This document shows, one piece after another, positions 23,019-34,987 of a DNA stretch of 64,000 bases. How positions within the stretch are numbered: the first letter of the stretch is position 1; every line of letters starts with the position of its first letter. The stretch spans positions 62,333,201 through 62,397,200 of the forward strand of contig OZ038422.1 in the NCBI GenBank assembly GCA_964036155.1, written 5' to 3'. The stretch is from Diploscapter coronatus. Its lineage: Eukaryota > Nematoda > Chromadorea > Rhabditida > Rhabditidae. The position numbers and the translations under genes were made by a program. Under the pieces are notes generated by a model. That model saw nothing but the letters and a program-made list of their open reading frames with translations, did no database searches and had not been told where the DNA came from.

Positions 23019-26000
23019 ATGAATTCCAAAAGTCTCGCAGCCTATGGCACTGAGTTTGAAGAGTTGGAGGACCCGACAAGTAAGTTTTTTTATCTATCTT
23101 CTAGGAAATTGAAAAAAATCAATCTAAGATTGCTGTAACTTAAAGTATCTTAAACCTATAGTAGTTCTTTTTAGAAATCGGCGGCTTGAAAAAACCGACA
23201 CCAATTCAAGAACAAATAGCCACTGACTGGAAGGGCAGAAGGAGGTTTGTTTTAAAAATGCTCCAAATTTTGAAAAGACTAAAATTTTTAGATTCCATGG
23301 TGCCTTCACTGGCGGTTTTTCAGCCGGGTATTTCAACACGGTCGGCAGCAGACATGGTATTGTTGAAAAATTCTATCTTTTTGTTAAAAAAGGATAATTT
23401 TCAGGCTGGGTTCCCCAAGAATACAAGTCTTCCAAGGACCAGAAATTCGATGGAGAATTGCGAAGTCGGGCCGAAGACTTTATGGATGAAGAGGTTGGAG
23501 GGAGTTAACTTTTGAAGAAATGTGCAAATCATTTTTCAAGCCTATTCTTCATCATCAGTTTTAATAAGTTTCTACCTTCCAGGATCTGGGCGAATTCGGG
23601 ATTAGCGCTCGTCGTATACAACAGACGGACACATTTTCCGCTGGGACTTCGAAAGCCGGGGATAAAAGACGATTGGCCTGGGAACACGAGGACCCGATCG
23701 CTTCCGCGACAGGACTCTCATCAGCTCTGGCCAACATCGTCAAGCCTGTCAGGTAAAAATCGTTTTAATTCGTGAACACTTGTCAATTACTACTGTTTTG
23801 TATTCAAATTTTAAAATTTATTTTCGTCAATTTATGCACCCTTTTTCAATACCATTTTGTGTGTGAAAATCTGATGAGTTTTCCGACAATCTACTTGTTG
23901 GATTAAAAAGAATTTTAGCAATTCTATCGGCTACCGTATGCTTCGCTCGATGGGCTGGCGAGAGGGCAGGGGAGTCGGGTTGGCCACAACGAAACAGACC
24001 AGGGAAAGGGGTAGGAATTAAGCAATATTCATAAACTCCTAAACTACTTGGCTATTCATATCTTTTTATTTCGGGATCTCTTCAAACCTGAAATATTTCA
24101 GGCGGCTCCTCGCGATCAGCCGAATTCGATCGCGAACAAGCAGCGAAAATCGCGCCCGGATACAACTTGGCGCAGGAAGATGTGCTAATTAAACATCTGC
24201 AGGCTGAAGAGGGTCTACATGGGCTGGGGTATCAGGTTGGCTTTTGAAATATTTGATCTTCATCCTTTCAAAAATATAGACTGGGTATCATGTATTTCTT
24301 CGAAAAACTACAAATTTGCAAAACCCTAAGAAGCTTGTATCGTGACATATTGATAAGTGAAATAAAAAAATAGACTTTAACTATTTTATTTCGAATTTCC
24401 TTTTTTTTATTTAAAATTTTAGGGCCTTCGCCAAACAACCGTTTTGGATGAGAAAATGGGCTTTGTGGAGGCCGCCTTGAAAACGAAAAAGAACCAGAAG
24501 AAAGGCATTCGAGGGCAGGTGTGATTTTTATTTATTTATTTTTTTTTTTCTATTTTCGCTTATTTTTAGCAATAACTTTATGGTCTCTTTTAAAAACGCC
24601 GTTTTTTTTTCGAATTTTTCAATTTTTAGACAATTTTCAGGCCTTTGGAGTGGGCGCATTTGAGGAAGAGGACGAAAGTGTCTATACCCAATTCGACCTG
24701 TCCAAATACGACTTCTCCCTGGATGTAACGGGCAGAGGCGAAAAATCGGAACAAGTCAACAAAGTCGATGCCACTTTTGTTGAGACTCCCAAGGTAAATT
24801 TTCAGATGATTCAATAATTCCTTGAAATTTCAACATGTTCACACAAGTTTTCTCACTATTTTCAGTAAAACATAATGAAATTAGTTTTGCAGATGTAGAA
24901 TTACGATTCTTTGCATTCAAGAACCTATTGGTTGGATAGCAAATAAAACTTAAAAAATGTTGAGCTTTGAATAATTTTGAATTCCAGCGCCAAAACGCCA
25001 GAAAATTCTACCTACCCCCAAAATTACCGCCAAACTTCAAGCCCGAACACAAACCAATTCGTCTGGATTCGGGAAAAATGCCGGAGGATCTGAGAAAAGC
25101 CATGCAGGTTCTGAGTACTGATCAGAGAGCCAAGTAAGGATGCTTTTTTCTTTAAATAAGTTTCAGTCTACTTCTTCGAAAGTTTAAAGTATGAACAATG
25201 ATTCTATTCAAGACATTATTTTATACAAAAGGAAAATTTAATATAAAAATGAAGTTTTATAAAAAAAATAATAATAAATACATATTTTAGGCTCCTCGGT
25301 GAAGACAGAATTGTGATGGCCGAAGCCTTGGCAAAACAGCAAAGACAAGGAACTTCAACTGGGGAAAGAAAAAAAGAAGGCCGAAGTCGGTGGGATCAAA
25401 AAGCGAGTGATCGAGTCAAGCAGGAAGAACCTTATAAGGCAGGCAAAAACTTGTTGGAAAAAAACTCAAATTCCTGATAGAATGTCCCTAGAAAAGTTTT
25501 GATAGGATCTTTAAAGATCTTCCAAAATCGAAAAAGAAGTAATCAAGCTTTCGATTTTTACAAAAATTCTGAATTTCAGGAACGAATCGCCTTCCCGAAT
25601 GAGCCGATGAAGCAGCAGCGCTTCAAAGAATTTCTGCATTATCTGAAGAGGGGTAGAGACTTTTAAATTTTTGAAGCATTCCCTTTTCTGAATTTTTCAG
25701 GGCTGCCCTACCCAAAACCCACCGACATGACCGTCTGGGAGTGGGAGGCGGAGAAGAAGGATTTCGAAGTGCAATTGACGAATGAGGAAAGGGCTTTATT
25801 GCCAGAAGTAAGAAAAGTTTGGGATTTTGTGAGAAAGTGAAATTTTTAGGTCAAATCTCGATCCCAGCCCCTGGCAAGATCTTCATTAGCTGCTCCGATT
25901 TTGGAGCTAATGGCGAATAAATTCACCAAAGAGACGGGCAGTAGTGGACAGGTTTAAAATTGTTTAAATAACCCTTTTTAAATATTCAATTTTAAACTTT

Positions 26001-28056
26001 TCTCGAAGATAACTATTAAGTTTTTAATTCAGGGCGCTCGAAAAGACGAGGATAAAATGGCGGCGATCAAGTTGGGTCTGTTTGGGGAGAAAACAAGGAG
26101 TCAATTCACTTGGTAAATTGAAAAATCTAAAAATTTAAAACAACGATAAAATTTATGAAAAATACAAATGTTTGGAGAAACAAGATATAAAAATTTCGAA
26201 AGCAAACGATAAAACTCCTAAAAAAGTGAAATTTCTACAAATTTTTAAAATTCAGGTACCCCGACAGCGTTTTGGCGAAACGATTCAACGTGCCGAATCC
26301 CTACCCGGCTGGTGGTTTGGTCGGCTGCCCCGCACTGCAAAAATCCACGAAGAAGGAAGATATCGTGAATCTCGGACTTCCGAACACCGCTATTGAAATG
26401 GCCACTAGGTAACATTTTTTAATCTTCAAATTTAAAAAAAAAAAAAAAATCCAGAATAGTGAGAATATGCTTCACAAATCATATTTATTTGGATTTTTAT
26501 ATTTTTCTCGATAACATTAACCGATTGGTAAATTACCTAAAATTACTTCAACTGTCAAAAATCATAAAATTTGAAATGATTGCGATATTATGTTTCATCA
26601 AATATTTATATTGAAATTAATGTCTTCAATAGCAGAGAATTCGGTAAATAAACTTCTAAAAAATGATAAAAAGACATTTCAGACACCACAAAGCTGCGCA
26701 TGGTTATTCTCAAGCAGATAGACGGCATGAAACTGCGAACATCAAAAACGAGGCTTTTGACGAAGAGGAAATGACTGAAGGGCAAGAGAATGACAAAGAA
26801 AAGGAAGAAGAAATTGAAGCGAAAATGGAAGAAGAAAGACCGCCGGAAGACGTTTTCGCAGCGATTTTCGGAGATTTGGAAGTCGATTCGGATAGTGATC
26901 AAGGTAACTACTTTTAATTCAATAATAGTTGACTCGCTCTAGTTATCACTTTTTTTCTTTTCTCCATACTCTTTTCAGAAAAAATATAATAACTACAAAA
27001 GATCAAATAATCATCTAGGGAAGTTGATTTAAAAAATAAAGAAGCATTAGAAAAGCGATGGACAAGAAATATTTCATGTTATTCAAATTTAAAAATGTTG
27101 CTTTTAAATTTTCTCACAGATTTAAAATAAAGTTTTTTTTTCAGAATCTTCAAAGAAAAAGAAGGAACCTCCCCGAAAACGAACCCCGAGTTCGAGCTCT
27201 TCAGCTTCAGAAAAGGAAGACAAATTGAGGAAGGAGACAAAAAATGAACCTGAAGAAGAAGAGAAATCTGAGAGGCCTAAGGAGAAGGTAGGAATTATAT
27301 ATTTTCTTTAATTTTTCATAAATTCAAGAACCTCGAATGTGTGAATTTTGATTGAAAAAAAGAATTTTCAAGTTAAAATTTTTTTTTTTTAAATCTGGCT
27401 TTATAAAATCTAAAAATAAGTGAAAGAAACTTTTTTAGTTAAATCTTTTAAATGGAAAAAAGTTTAAGTCTAAAATTTAAAAGAAATAATATATGGTAAT
27501 AATAATTTGCAGGTACTAACCGTAATGGACATGGAAGACGAGTACGGCCCAGCCCCGCCCATCTCCGGCGACTCGACGCAACAAGCCTTGACTGGATTCT
27601 CGGTACTCAAATTCCTCAAGCAGGAAATGGAGGCAAGGAAAACGAAGAAGAAAAGAAAGAAGGAAAAGGAACGAGATAAGGATGGGAAACATAGGAAGAA
27701 GGTAGAAATGTCATTTTTGAAATAAACAAATTTTGGAAAATATTTTATTTTATTCGATTAAAAACTAAAAATCCTGAAGAACACATTTTATCTGTATATT
27801 TTAGGTTCAGTTTTTTTATGAAAATGATATAGTTCAGTTTGATAAATTTCCAAAAACGGAATTTGATATAACTGAATTATTTCAGAAATCGAAAAAGGAG
27901 AAAAAATCGAAGCACTTGAAGAAACATCGCAAAGAGAAGAAAGACAAGGACAAAAAGCGACGTCATTCGAAAAAGTCCTCATCCGATTCTGAATCCTCGA
28001 AGGCGACGTCCGACGACGATTCCAGCTCTTCTCAATCCAGCTACGAAGAGGCGTGA
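23019..28056 (+). CDS. GPATCH1: G-patch domain protein, GPATCH1 family
   Basis: Nuclear RNA-processing protein associated with spliceosomes. Twenty exons: 23019-23079, 23175-23244, 23292-23356, 23405-23493, 23583-23752, 23919-24010, 24102-24235, 24423-24518, 24641-24793, 24988-25133, 25291-25438, 25580-25652, 25701-25807, 25850-25951, 26033-26112, 26256-26408, 26683-26903, 27145-27287, 27513-27701, 27886-28056 (820 aa). The N-terminus has the family block [19 protein letters not shown]; the G-patch is near residues 153-200 ([17 protein letters not shown]); the C-terminal half contains [12 protein letters not shown] and ends in Lys/Glu-rich and Ser-rich tracts. The intron after exon 11 begins with GC. 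Probably the last gene of the snfc-5/rnp-4/prdx-3 operon; a promoter of its own is also possible. Confidence 0.93.
26934..27004. repeat. short foldback repeat, copy 1 (GPATCH1 intron 17)
   Basis: Imperfect inverted repeat with AGTTATCAC at one end and AACTAC-AAAAGATC at the other. It resembles three copies in and after the transporter gene (30871, 31251, 31887). Confidence 0.45.
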
Positions 28057-28192
28057 GGCGAAGGTTCACTTCAGTTTTCACATGATCTTTGATACTTGTT
28101 AGATCATTTTATTCCGTTTTGGAATATTTTTAGATTTATTTATTCTCAAAAAATTTTAATTATGCGGGTTTGTTATGGAAAATTTGTAAAGA

Positions 28193-28198
28193 AATAAA
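28193..28198 (+). terminator. poly(A) signal of GPATCH1
   Basis: AATAAA 137 bp after the GPATCH1 stop codon. Confidence 0.55.
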
Positions 28199-28826
28199 AA
28201 TTTATTTAAAAGTAATTCGAAAGTGAAAGGTCGTATTTCCTCATGAAGTGTATTTGATTTTGATTTTGTGGTCATCGTATCATTTGGTTTATAGGCTACT
28301 CGCCAAACACTAATTATAAAGAAAAAAAGAAATGAGAAATAGCATGAAACATAAGATAGATGAAAGAAGCAAAGCGATAAATAGTACAGCAACTCGAAAG
28401 AAAGAAAGAAGAGAAATATGAAATAACATTGAAAGCGAAGAGAAAAAGACTATTCTAACCAGCTTCTCTTGTTCTCTGCCACAAGCATATCGCTCATTCA
28501 CGGGATTCTTTGCCAGATAACGGTCAGACAATAGTATTGGATTTTTAGAGAGTCTAGACGCTACTCTCTATTTCCCGTACTATTTCTCAATTTCTAATTT
28601 TAGCTGTGAAAAGCTTTTTCCATCCATTCATTTTTCTCGTGATTCATCCATGTTTTTCGCATCTTTTTATTTTTTTCCTAATGATGATGTGAGAACTGCG
28701 TCTAAATTGTAACTGTAACTGGTATCGATTGATTTACACCGTTTTGCCGATAATTACTCAATTATCTTCGGCCTTCGCATTAATTGTTTTAATTACGATT
28801 TAATTACGCTAATTTTAGGATTCAAA

Positions 28827-31800
28827 ATGGCGAATCCTGTGAGGGACGGCTATCAGGAATTCCAAAACGAGCCGGACGGTTCAGCGCCCCAAGTGGTTGG
28901 CAAATTTTTCTTTGATCTTGATAAAATTTGCCAGGTTTACCACTTTCAAAGAATTTTCGCCACAAAAGCGTTCTTTTTAAACTTATCAAAAATTTCCTAA
29001 CAAGTTATGAATTTCCTAGAAAAAGTGAACGATAAAAATTTATCCCTGAATATTGCAGAACATCAGCCAGCCCGGCTCCCGTCCCACACCCTTGGATGAG
29101 GACACTTCATTATTCCACGAGAGGACGCCCACGGACAGCAGCCTCACACCCGAACAGGCATTCGTGCACATGGTCAAAGCTATGCTCGGCACGGGATTGC
29201 TCAGTCTCCCACTCGCTTTCAAGCATGCCGGATTGTTTGTGAGTCTTTTCTCATTTTTTTAATTTAGCTCCTTTTAGTTCCCATCTTCGCTTTTCTTTTT
29301 TCATTTTTTAATTAAAAAATTCATGTAGGAATGGCTGAAATTTGTTATTTTCATTAATTTTCTCAAAATTTTTTTTTTAAATTTCAAACCTTCCAGCTCG
29401 GCCTAATCCTGACGGTTCTAATCTGCATCGTGTGTCTCTACTGCATGCGACAGGTCGTTTACGCGGCTCATTTCATCGGGAGCAGGTCTGTCTGATTTTT
29501 TTCTTTTACTTTAGGTCATTTTTTATTTTTTTTTTCAGAAATGGTCGTGATCTAATGGACTATGCGAATATCATGCGAGGCGCGGTTGAAATGGGTCCGC
29601 CGTCTTTGAAGCGGCATGGGTATTTCTTCAAGTAGGCACTTTCTGCGTTCTTTTTCTTCTTAAACAAACATAAAAATTTAAGAACCCTAGGAAAAAATAT
29701 TTTTCTAAAAAATCTGAAAACTCCAGGCAAATGGTCAACGTGAACATGTTCGTGTCGCAGCTCGGCTTCTGCTGCGTTTACTTCGTCTTTATGGCGGATA
29801 ATTTGGAAGACGTGGGTTTATTTCATTTTTTCAATAGCTATCAATTTGAAATAAAAATACTGTTGAAAAAGTTCAAACGAAATATTATTCAAAATATGCC
29901 ACATTTAACTTTTTTTTTATCTTAAAGTTGTTTTTTTCTTTTATTTTTAAAATTAATATTTTATCTTTCCAGTTTTTCACGAACTACACCTCCCTGCATC
30001 TGTCGAAGGCAGTTTGGATGCTTCTTCTTCTGATCCCCATTTTGTCCCTTTGCTCAATTCGAAGGCTATCAGTCCTTGCTCCATTTGCGATGATCGCAAA
30101 TGTCATCTACCTCGTCGCCGTGGCCATCGTCATTTTCTTCTTCTTGACAAGTTAGACTTTTTTCCTTCTAAGCTTAGGCAATTTTATAAATCCAATGAGT
30201 TACCCATCAGAGATATTATTTTCTTGAAATAGAATAAAATTTTAGTAGCATATCTTAAATGAAAAAAATAAGATTGAAAAATTCAGACCTCCAAAGCATC
30301 TCCTCCCTGCCCTGGTTCGGAAAGGTCACTAATCTACCTCTATTCTTTGGAGTTGTGATGTTCGCATTTGAAGGAGTCGCTGTGGTAGGAATTTTAAAGA
30401 AAATAACATAAGTAATTTCTTCCAAGCAACATTTTCACAAAAAATAAAATTTCCGATCAAATTTTGCCTACAAAACTAATGCCTCAAAACGTTCTGAAAT
30501 ACGGAAAATCATATTTTTGCCTATATTCGAGAAAAAACCTTTTTCAGATAATGCCAATCGAAAACCGAATGCAGTCGCCGCACGCGTTCATCAAATGGAA
30601 CGGAGTTCTGAATTCCAGCTGTCTCGTCACTCTGGCCATTTATTCTATTGTCGGGTTTTATGGGTACACATTTTCAAAATGTTTGATTTTAAAACTTATC
30701 CCTATTTCTTTTCTTGTAAAAATATTATCGCTTTTCAAAATTATAAGATGCATCATTTTTCTTTATCTTAAGATTTTTAAATTTCAGCTATTTGTCTCTC
30801 GGTGACGACGTCAAAGACACCGCCACTTTGAATTTGCCTCCGACTCCGTGAGATTTTCTAAAATTATTCTTGTGGCTATCACTCTTTCTTATTTTCCTTA
30901 TACTATTTCTCATGAAAGAGGGTGGTGGTAGCTACAGGAGGCCAAAAATGTTTTTGATAAAAAATGATTTTCTTTCAGCTTCTACCAAACGATCAAGTTG
31001 ATGTTCGTGGCCTGTATAATGGTCAGCTACCCGCTGCAATTCTACGTCCCCATGGAGCGAGTCGAGAAATGGGTGACCAGGAAAATCCCCGTCCACCGAC
31101 AAACCACCATGATCTATGCTGTACGATGGGGAGGAGTACTTGCTACTTGTAAGCTAATTTAATTATTTTAAAATATTAATATTCTTTAAACATTTGATTT
31201 TTGGAAGGTTAGGTAGTTTTATAAAGAAATAGTGCCAGTAAAGAAAAATGGCTCAGTATAGTTATCACTCTTTTCTAAAAGTAATGTGAAGAAGAGAAAA
31301 GGGTTGTAGTAACTACAAGGGATCAAAAAAATAAAAAGTAAAAATAAAAAAAAAAACAAACAAAAACAAAATTACTGAACGCAATTTTCAATAAAATACT
31401 TTCAGGTGCGATCGCAGAACTAATCCCCCACCTGGCTTTATTCATATCGCTGATCGGTGCTTTTTCCGGTGCCTCGATGGCCCTACTCTTCCCTCCTTGC
31501 ATCGAATTACTGGTGGGTTATTTTTAAGATCCATAAAATTTATTCTTACCATTCGAAGTCAGATTTTTCATGATTTATACATTTATTCCAGAGTTTACTT
31601 ATAATTCCATGATTTAAAAAAAAAGTTCCTATTTGATTACTTTTCAGAGCCATAATTTTCTAGGTTTTCTACATTTACTTTTCCAAATGTTATTCTAATT
31701 TCTATGAAATAACTAATTTTTCTATGTCTATAAATTTTCAGACGTGCTATGCTCGTGGTACTTTAACCAGTCAAGTCTGGGCGAAGAATTGTCTCTTGCT

Positions 31801-31876
31801 GGGATTCGCTCTGCTTGGATTCACCACAGGCACTTACTCGGCCCTGGCGGCAATTTTTCAAACATATGGATTGTAA
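28827..31876 (+). CDS. SLC36-type proton-coupled amino-acid transporter
   Basis: Integral membrane transporter of the amino acid/auxin permease fold, PAT (SLC36) family, which moves small neutral amino acids with protons across plasma or lysosomal membranes. Exons 28827-28934, 29059-29238, 29397-29485, 29539-29631, 29727-29811, 29973-30150, 30287-30384, 30548-30663, 30788-30847, 30979-31148, 31406-31512 and 31742-31876 give 472 aa. The hallmark first membrane segment reads VKAMLGTGLLSLPLAFKHAG. About ten further hydrophobic segments follow, including FFGVVMFAFEGVAVVMPIE-like TM6 and the YPLQFYVPMER block. Exon 1 could end at 28895 instead, removing 13 residues without a frame change. TTTTAG precedes the ATG by 8 bp. 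A 770-bp gap after GPATCH1 suggests its own promoter. Substrate cannot be assigned. Confidence 0.88.
30871..30942. repeat. short foldback repeat, copy 2 (transporter intron 9)
   Basis: CTATCACTCTTTC and its inverted partner GAAAGAGGGTGGTGGTAG bracket a T-rich centre containing TATACTATTTCTCA. Same family as the copies at 26934, 31251 and 31887. Confidence 0.5.
31251..31324. repeat. short foldback repeat, copy 3 (transporter intron 10)
   Basis: GTTATCACTCTTTTC is inverted as GAGAAAAGGGTTGTAGTAAC; the outer flanks GGCTC and GGGATC also echo copy 4. Confidence 0.5.
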
Positions 31877-31886
31877 AAATAAAATC

Positions 31887-31965
31887 GGCTCCTTGTAGTT
31901 ACCATCTTTTTTTCTCTCCTCTCCATACTATTTCTCAGAAAAGAGGATGGTAGCCACAGCGAGCC
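31887..31965. repeat. short foldback repeat, copy 4 (just after transporter stop)
   Basis: GGCTCCTTGTAGTTACCATC at the left is matched in inverted orientation by GATGGTAGCCACAGCGAGCC at the right. It begins 11 bp after the transporter stop codon, so it lies in the 3' UTR. Confidence 0.6.
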
Positions 31966-33419
31966 AACAAAATCCACCCTAGGAGAATTCAGGTTGAATT
32001 TTGCATTTTATGGCTTATCGTTGCCTTGAAAACTTGAAAAATCACAACTTTAAAGTTTAAACTTCATATTGAAGTTAGAATATCATGAAAGGTATTTTCT
32101 TCGAGACAACGATAAAATAATTTATTTTCAATTTTATCAATTTTTAAATTTCAAGAAGGTCGATTTTCACTTTACTCTCCTTTCTCTCACGCTCACTTTT
32201 GTCTGTAATTATTCGTTTCATAATAATTACACACACGTCGAATTCTTAACAAAACTTGTAGATATTTCGGGATAAATTCGTGTCTAACTCTCTTAATCTA
32301 AGTTTGGTCATTTCTCCAAAAACAAATCTGATATAGTCATTTGCCATTTTTGTAGCAAAAATGCGTAAATTTAAGCTTATCATGAAACTAGAGTGCTTTG
32401 TAGAAATTCGGGAGGCTGAGCTTATAATTTCTAGCTTGAAAAAATTAACTTATCACACTTTCTAAATTTCTAGGTTTCAAAGATTTACTATTGTCTATCC
32501 ATGGGTTTACAAAGTCTCCCGTTTTATATCATTTTTCTAAACCCAAGTGCATTCTGAAATTATCATGAGTTTTTAATTTTAATCAACGAAACCCTTTCGA
32601 CACTTCCCTGTGATTCGTAGAATAATAACCCAGAAAATACGGTATTTTTGTCATTTCGCATAAAATTTTGTTTAAAAGCCAACTTTTTGCAAAATGATAG
32701 AAATTTGATCATTTTTCATTGTTTTGAATTTGAAGCGAATAAATAAAACTTTCGAGCGAAATAGCCGATATTCGGTGAGTCGCTCGAAATTTTTGAAAAT
32801 TTCATGTTTTTTTTTTTTTAAACTCAAAGAAAGGAGGTCCAAAGGTAGGTACGGAGCATTCCTACTAACAAAATACACAAAATTTCGAAAATCACTTTAA
32901 TTTCTTAACGTTTGCAAGGAAAGACTTTTCTTGCAGAAAATGCACGCTTCACCTTCAACACCAAGCTAGTCTTCACTTGCACCCACTTTACACGAAATTT
33001 CCTCGCGAATATTGGCGCAAAGACGCGCTTCGCTCGCGGCCTGTTTATGTGTTTTTCTTGCTGCATTTCTCCCCACTCGTTCCTTCTTTCATCCGGTTTT
33101 TTTCTTGTACAATTCATCAATTTTCTCTTTTACACCCCCCAACCCTACAAAATTAAGGTGGATTTAACAAATTCCTTCGAGATATTTTTTTATGATTCTC
33201 ATAGAAGCCCTCCATAGCTGGTTGGTCAGATGGTTTCATCGCTGTTTGTTTTCATTTTCACCACTCTCACTTTTTCCCTCTAATCGCAGTTATCGATTTA
33301 TACGCGCTTTTCGCGAGATAATGAGGCGCGTCAGTTTTTATGCAAAACAATTTCGACTGGTCACTTTCACAAATCTTTTTTTTTGGAGATTTCTTATCTT
33401 TTCCAGATTTTTTCGGATA
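31966..33419. other. spacer upstream of set-1
   Basis: AT-rich spacer; the set-1 promoter should be in its right half. A GC-richer patch at about 33000-33045 contains ATTGGCGC, a weak E2F-like match. No gene seen. Confidence 0.5.
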
Positions 33420-34987
33420 ATGAGATATAGAGCGAAGGATGGCGCGGGTGAACTGGGGTAATTTCTAAATTTGATGTTTTCACCTTTTATCTTTTTCAGC
33501 AAACTTGTATATTTTCTGATTTTTCAAAAATCGATATTTTTTATTTTTCAGGGGAATGAGCCATCTGGACACTTGGATTTCACAGTCGCCGACCTCATTC
33601 GCGAAACCAACCGTCACCAGCCAACACAAGGCCAAACCCAGACCACTCCAACGGAGGAATGGGTAACGTTTTTTTCTTAAATTTTGTCTATTATTCTGTT
33701 TGATTACTTTTAGATTAAAATAAAATAATTTTATTTGTTTTTAATTATCTTCTTTATTTCAGGAAAAAGCCACCCTCAGTTGATAGTGACAAGAACTGCC
33801 ACAAAATCACCGAATTCTTCCCGGTCAGAAGGAGCAGCCGAAAAACCGGAAAACAGATCGAGGTGAATTTTTCGTTTTTTTATTTCAGCTAGAAGAAAAA
33901 TATTTTTGAAGAACTTAACTTTTCCAATAAAAATTTAAATCCCTCTATTTTAGTTAGAAGAAAAAGACGCTCTGAAGGAGGCAATCTACACGCTAGCGAA
34001 TGAGAAACACCTCGAGGTCTACTACGACGATGCGAAAGGCAGAGGCATCAAGGCTAGGCGGGAGTTCCTCCAAGGGGAATTCGTTTGTGAGTACAAAGGT
34101 ACGGTATTTTATTTTAGAAATTGTATACTTTTTGTATTATCATAGAACTATAAGAATTCTAACTTTCTGTACAATATTTTGAAATTGCGTTTCTTTTAGA
34201 AACTATTTTAAATCATGGCAGGAAAACGACAGAACATTCATTGCTCTGTATAGTTCTGTTTATTTTTGGAACTTGGACAATTTACTAATTTCCAGGCAAA
34301 CTAATGGAGTACAACGAGGCGAAGGAGTTGGAGGAGGAATATTCTCAAGATGCATCGATCGGCAGCTACATGTACTTCTTCAAACACCATAGCCGACGAT
34401 GGTGCGTCGACGCCACTTCAGGTACTATAATCATGCATAATTTGCTCATAGACTCGAAATGAATCCTAAACCTAAAAAAAGTGGTTTAGAACCTGCGTTT
34501 TACGTTTGGAAATAAAATTATTCAAATTTAAAAAAAAAAAATTACAATTTTGATTACAGAAACCGTCTACAAAGGCCGACTCATCAATCACTCCGCACTC
34601 AGGCCAAATCTCAAAACCAAGGTTAGAAGTAGTTCTTTAGAAAATGCTAACTTTATGCTCGTATTATCTTGCGATTAAGAATGGATAAATTATATCTTTC
34701 CTAAAACATATAGTCCCCGAACAATTTCAAATGAAACGAAAAATAGAACATATGATCAAAACTATGCGATATTATAATTTTGTGAGGAATATAACTAGAC
34801 TTAAAATCATGATTTATAGTTTCTGAAAATCGATTATTATTTTTTGCAGGTGGTAGAATTCAACGGCAGCATACACTTGATTCTGATCGCGAAAAGGAAC
34901 ATCACCAGTGGAGAAGAACTGCTGTACGATTACGGAGATCGGACGCCTGAAACAGTCGCCAAAAACCCCTGGCTCATCAATTCGTAA
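33420..34987 (+). CDS. set-1: histone H4 Lys20 monomethyltransferase (SET8/PR-Set7)
   Basis: Nuclear SET-domain enzyme that monomethylates H4K20; its C. elegans orthologue is essential and linked to dosage compensation. Exons 33420-33457, 33552-33662, 33763-33862, 33954-34098, 34296-34421, 34560-34621 and 34850-34987 give 239 aa, close to the roughly 240 aa of the worm protein. A basic N-terminal tail includes KITEFFPVRRSSRKTGKQI. The SET domain starts near residue 100 with the KGRGI-type AdoMet motif. RLINHSALRPN carries the catalytic NHS near residues 183-185, and ELLYDYGDRTPETVAKNPWL is the characteristic C-terminal block. In exon 2 a second frame is also open; the frame chosen is the only one that joins both neighbours in phase. 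TTCCAG at 33405-33406 is a likely trans-splice site. Confidence 0.94.

Noticed and set aside
28156..28531. Phe/Leu/Ser-rich minus-strand frames between GPATCH1 and the transporter
   Set aside because: Translation of A/G-rich + strand DNA. Hydrophobic look is compositional, with no membrane-protein family match or exon joins.
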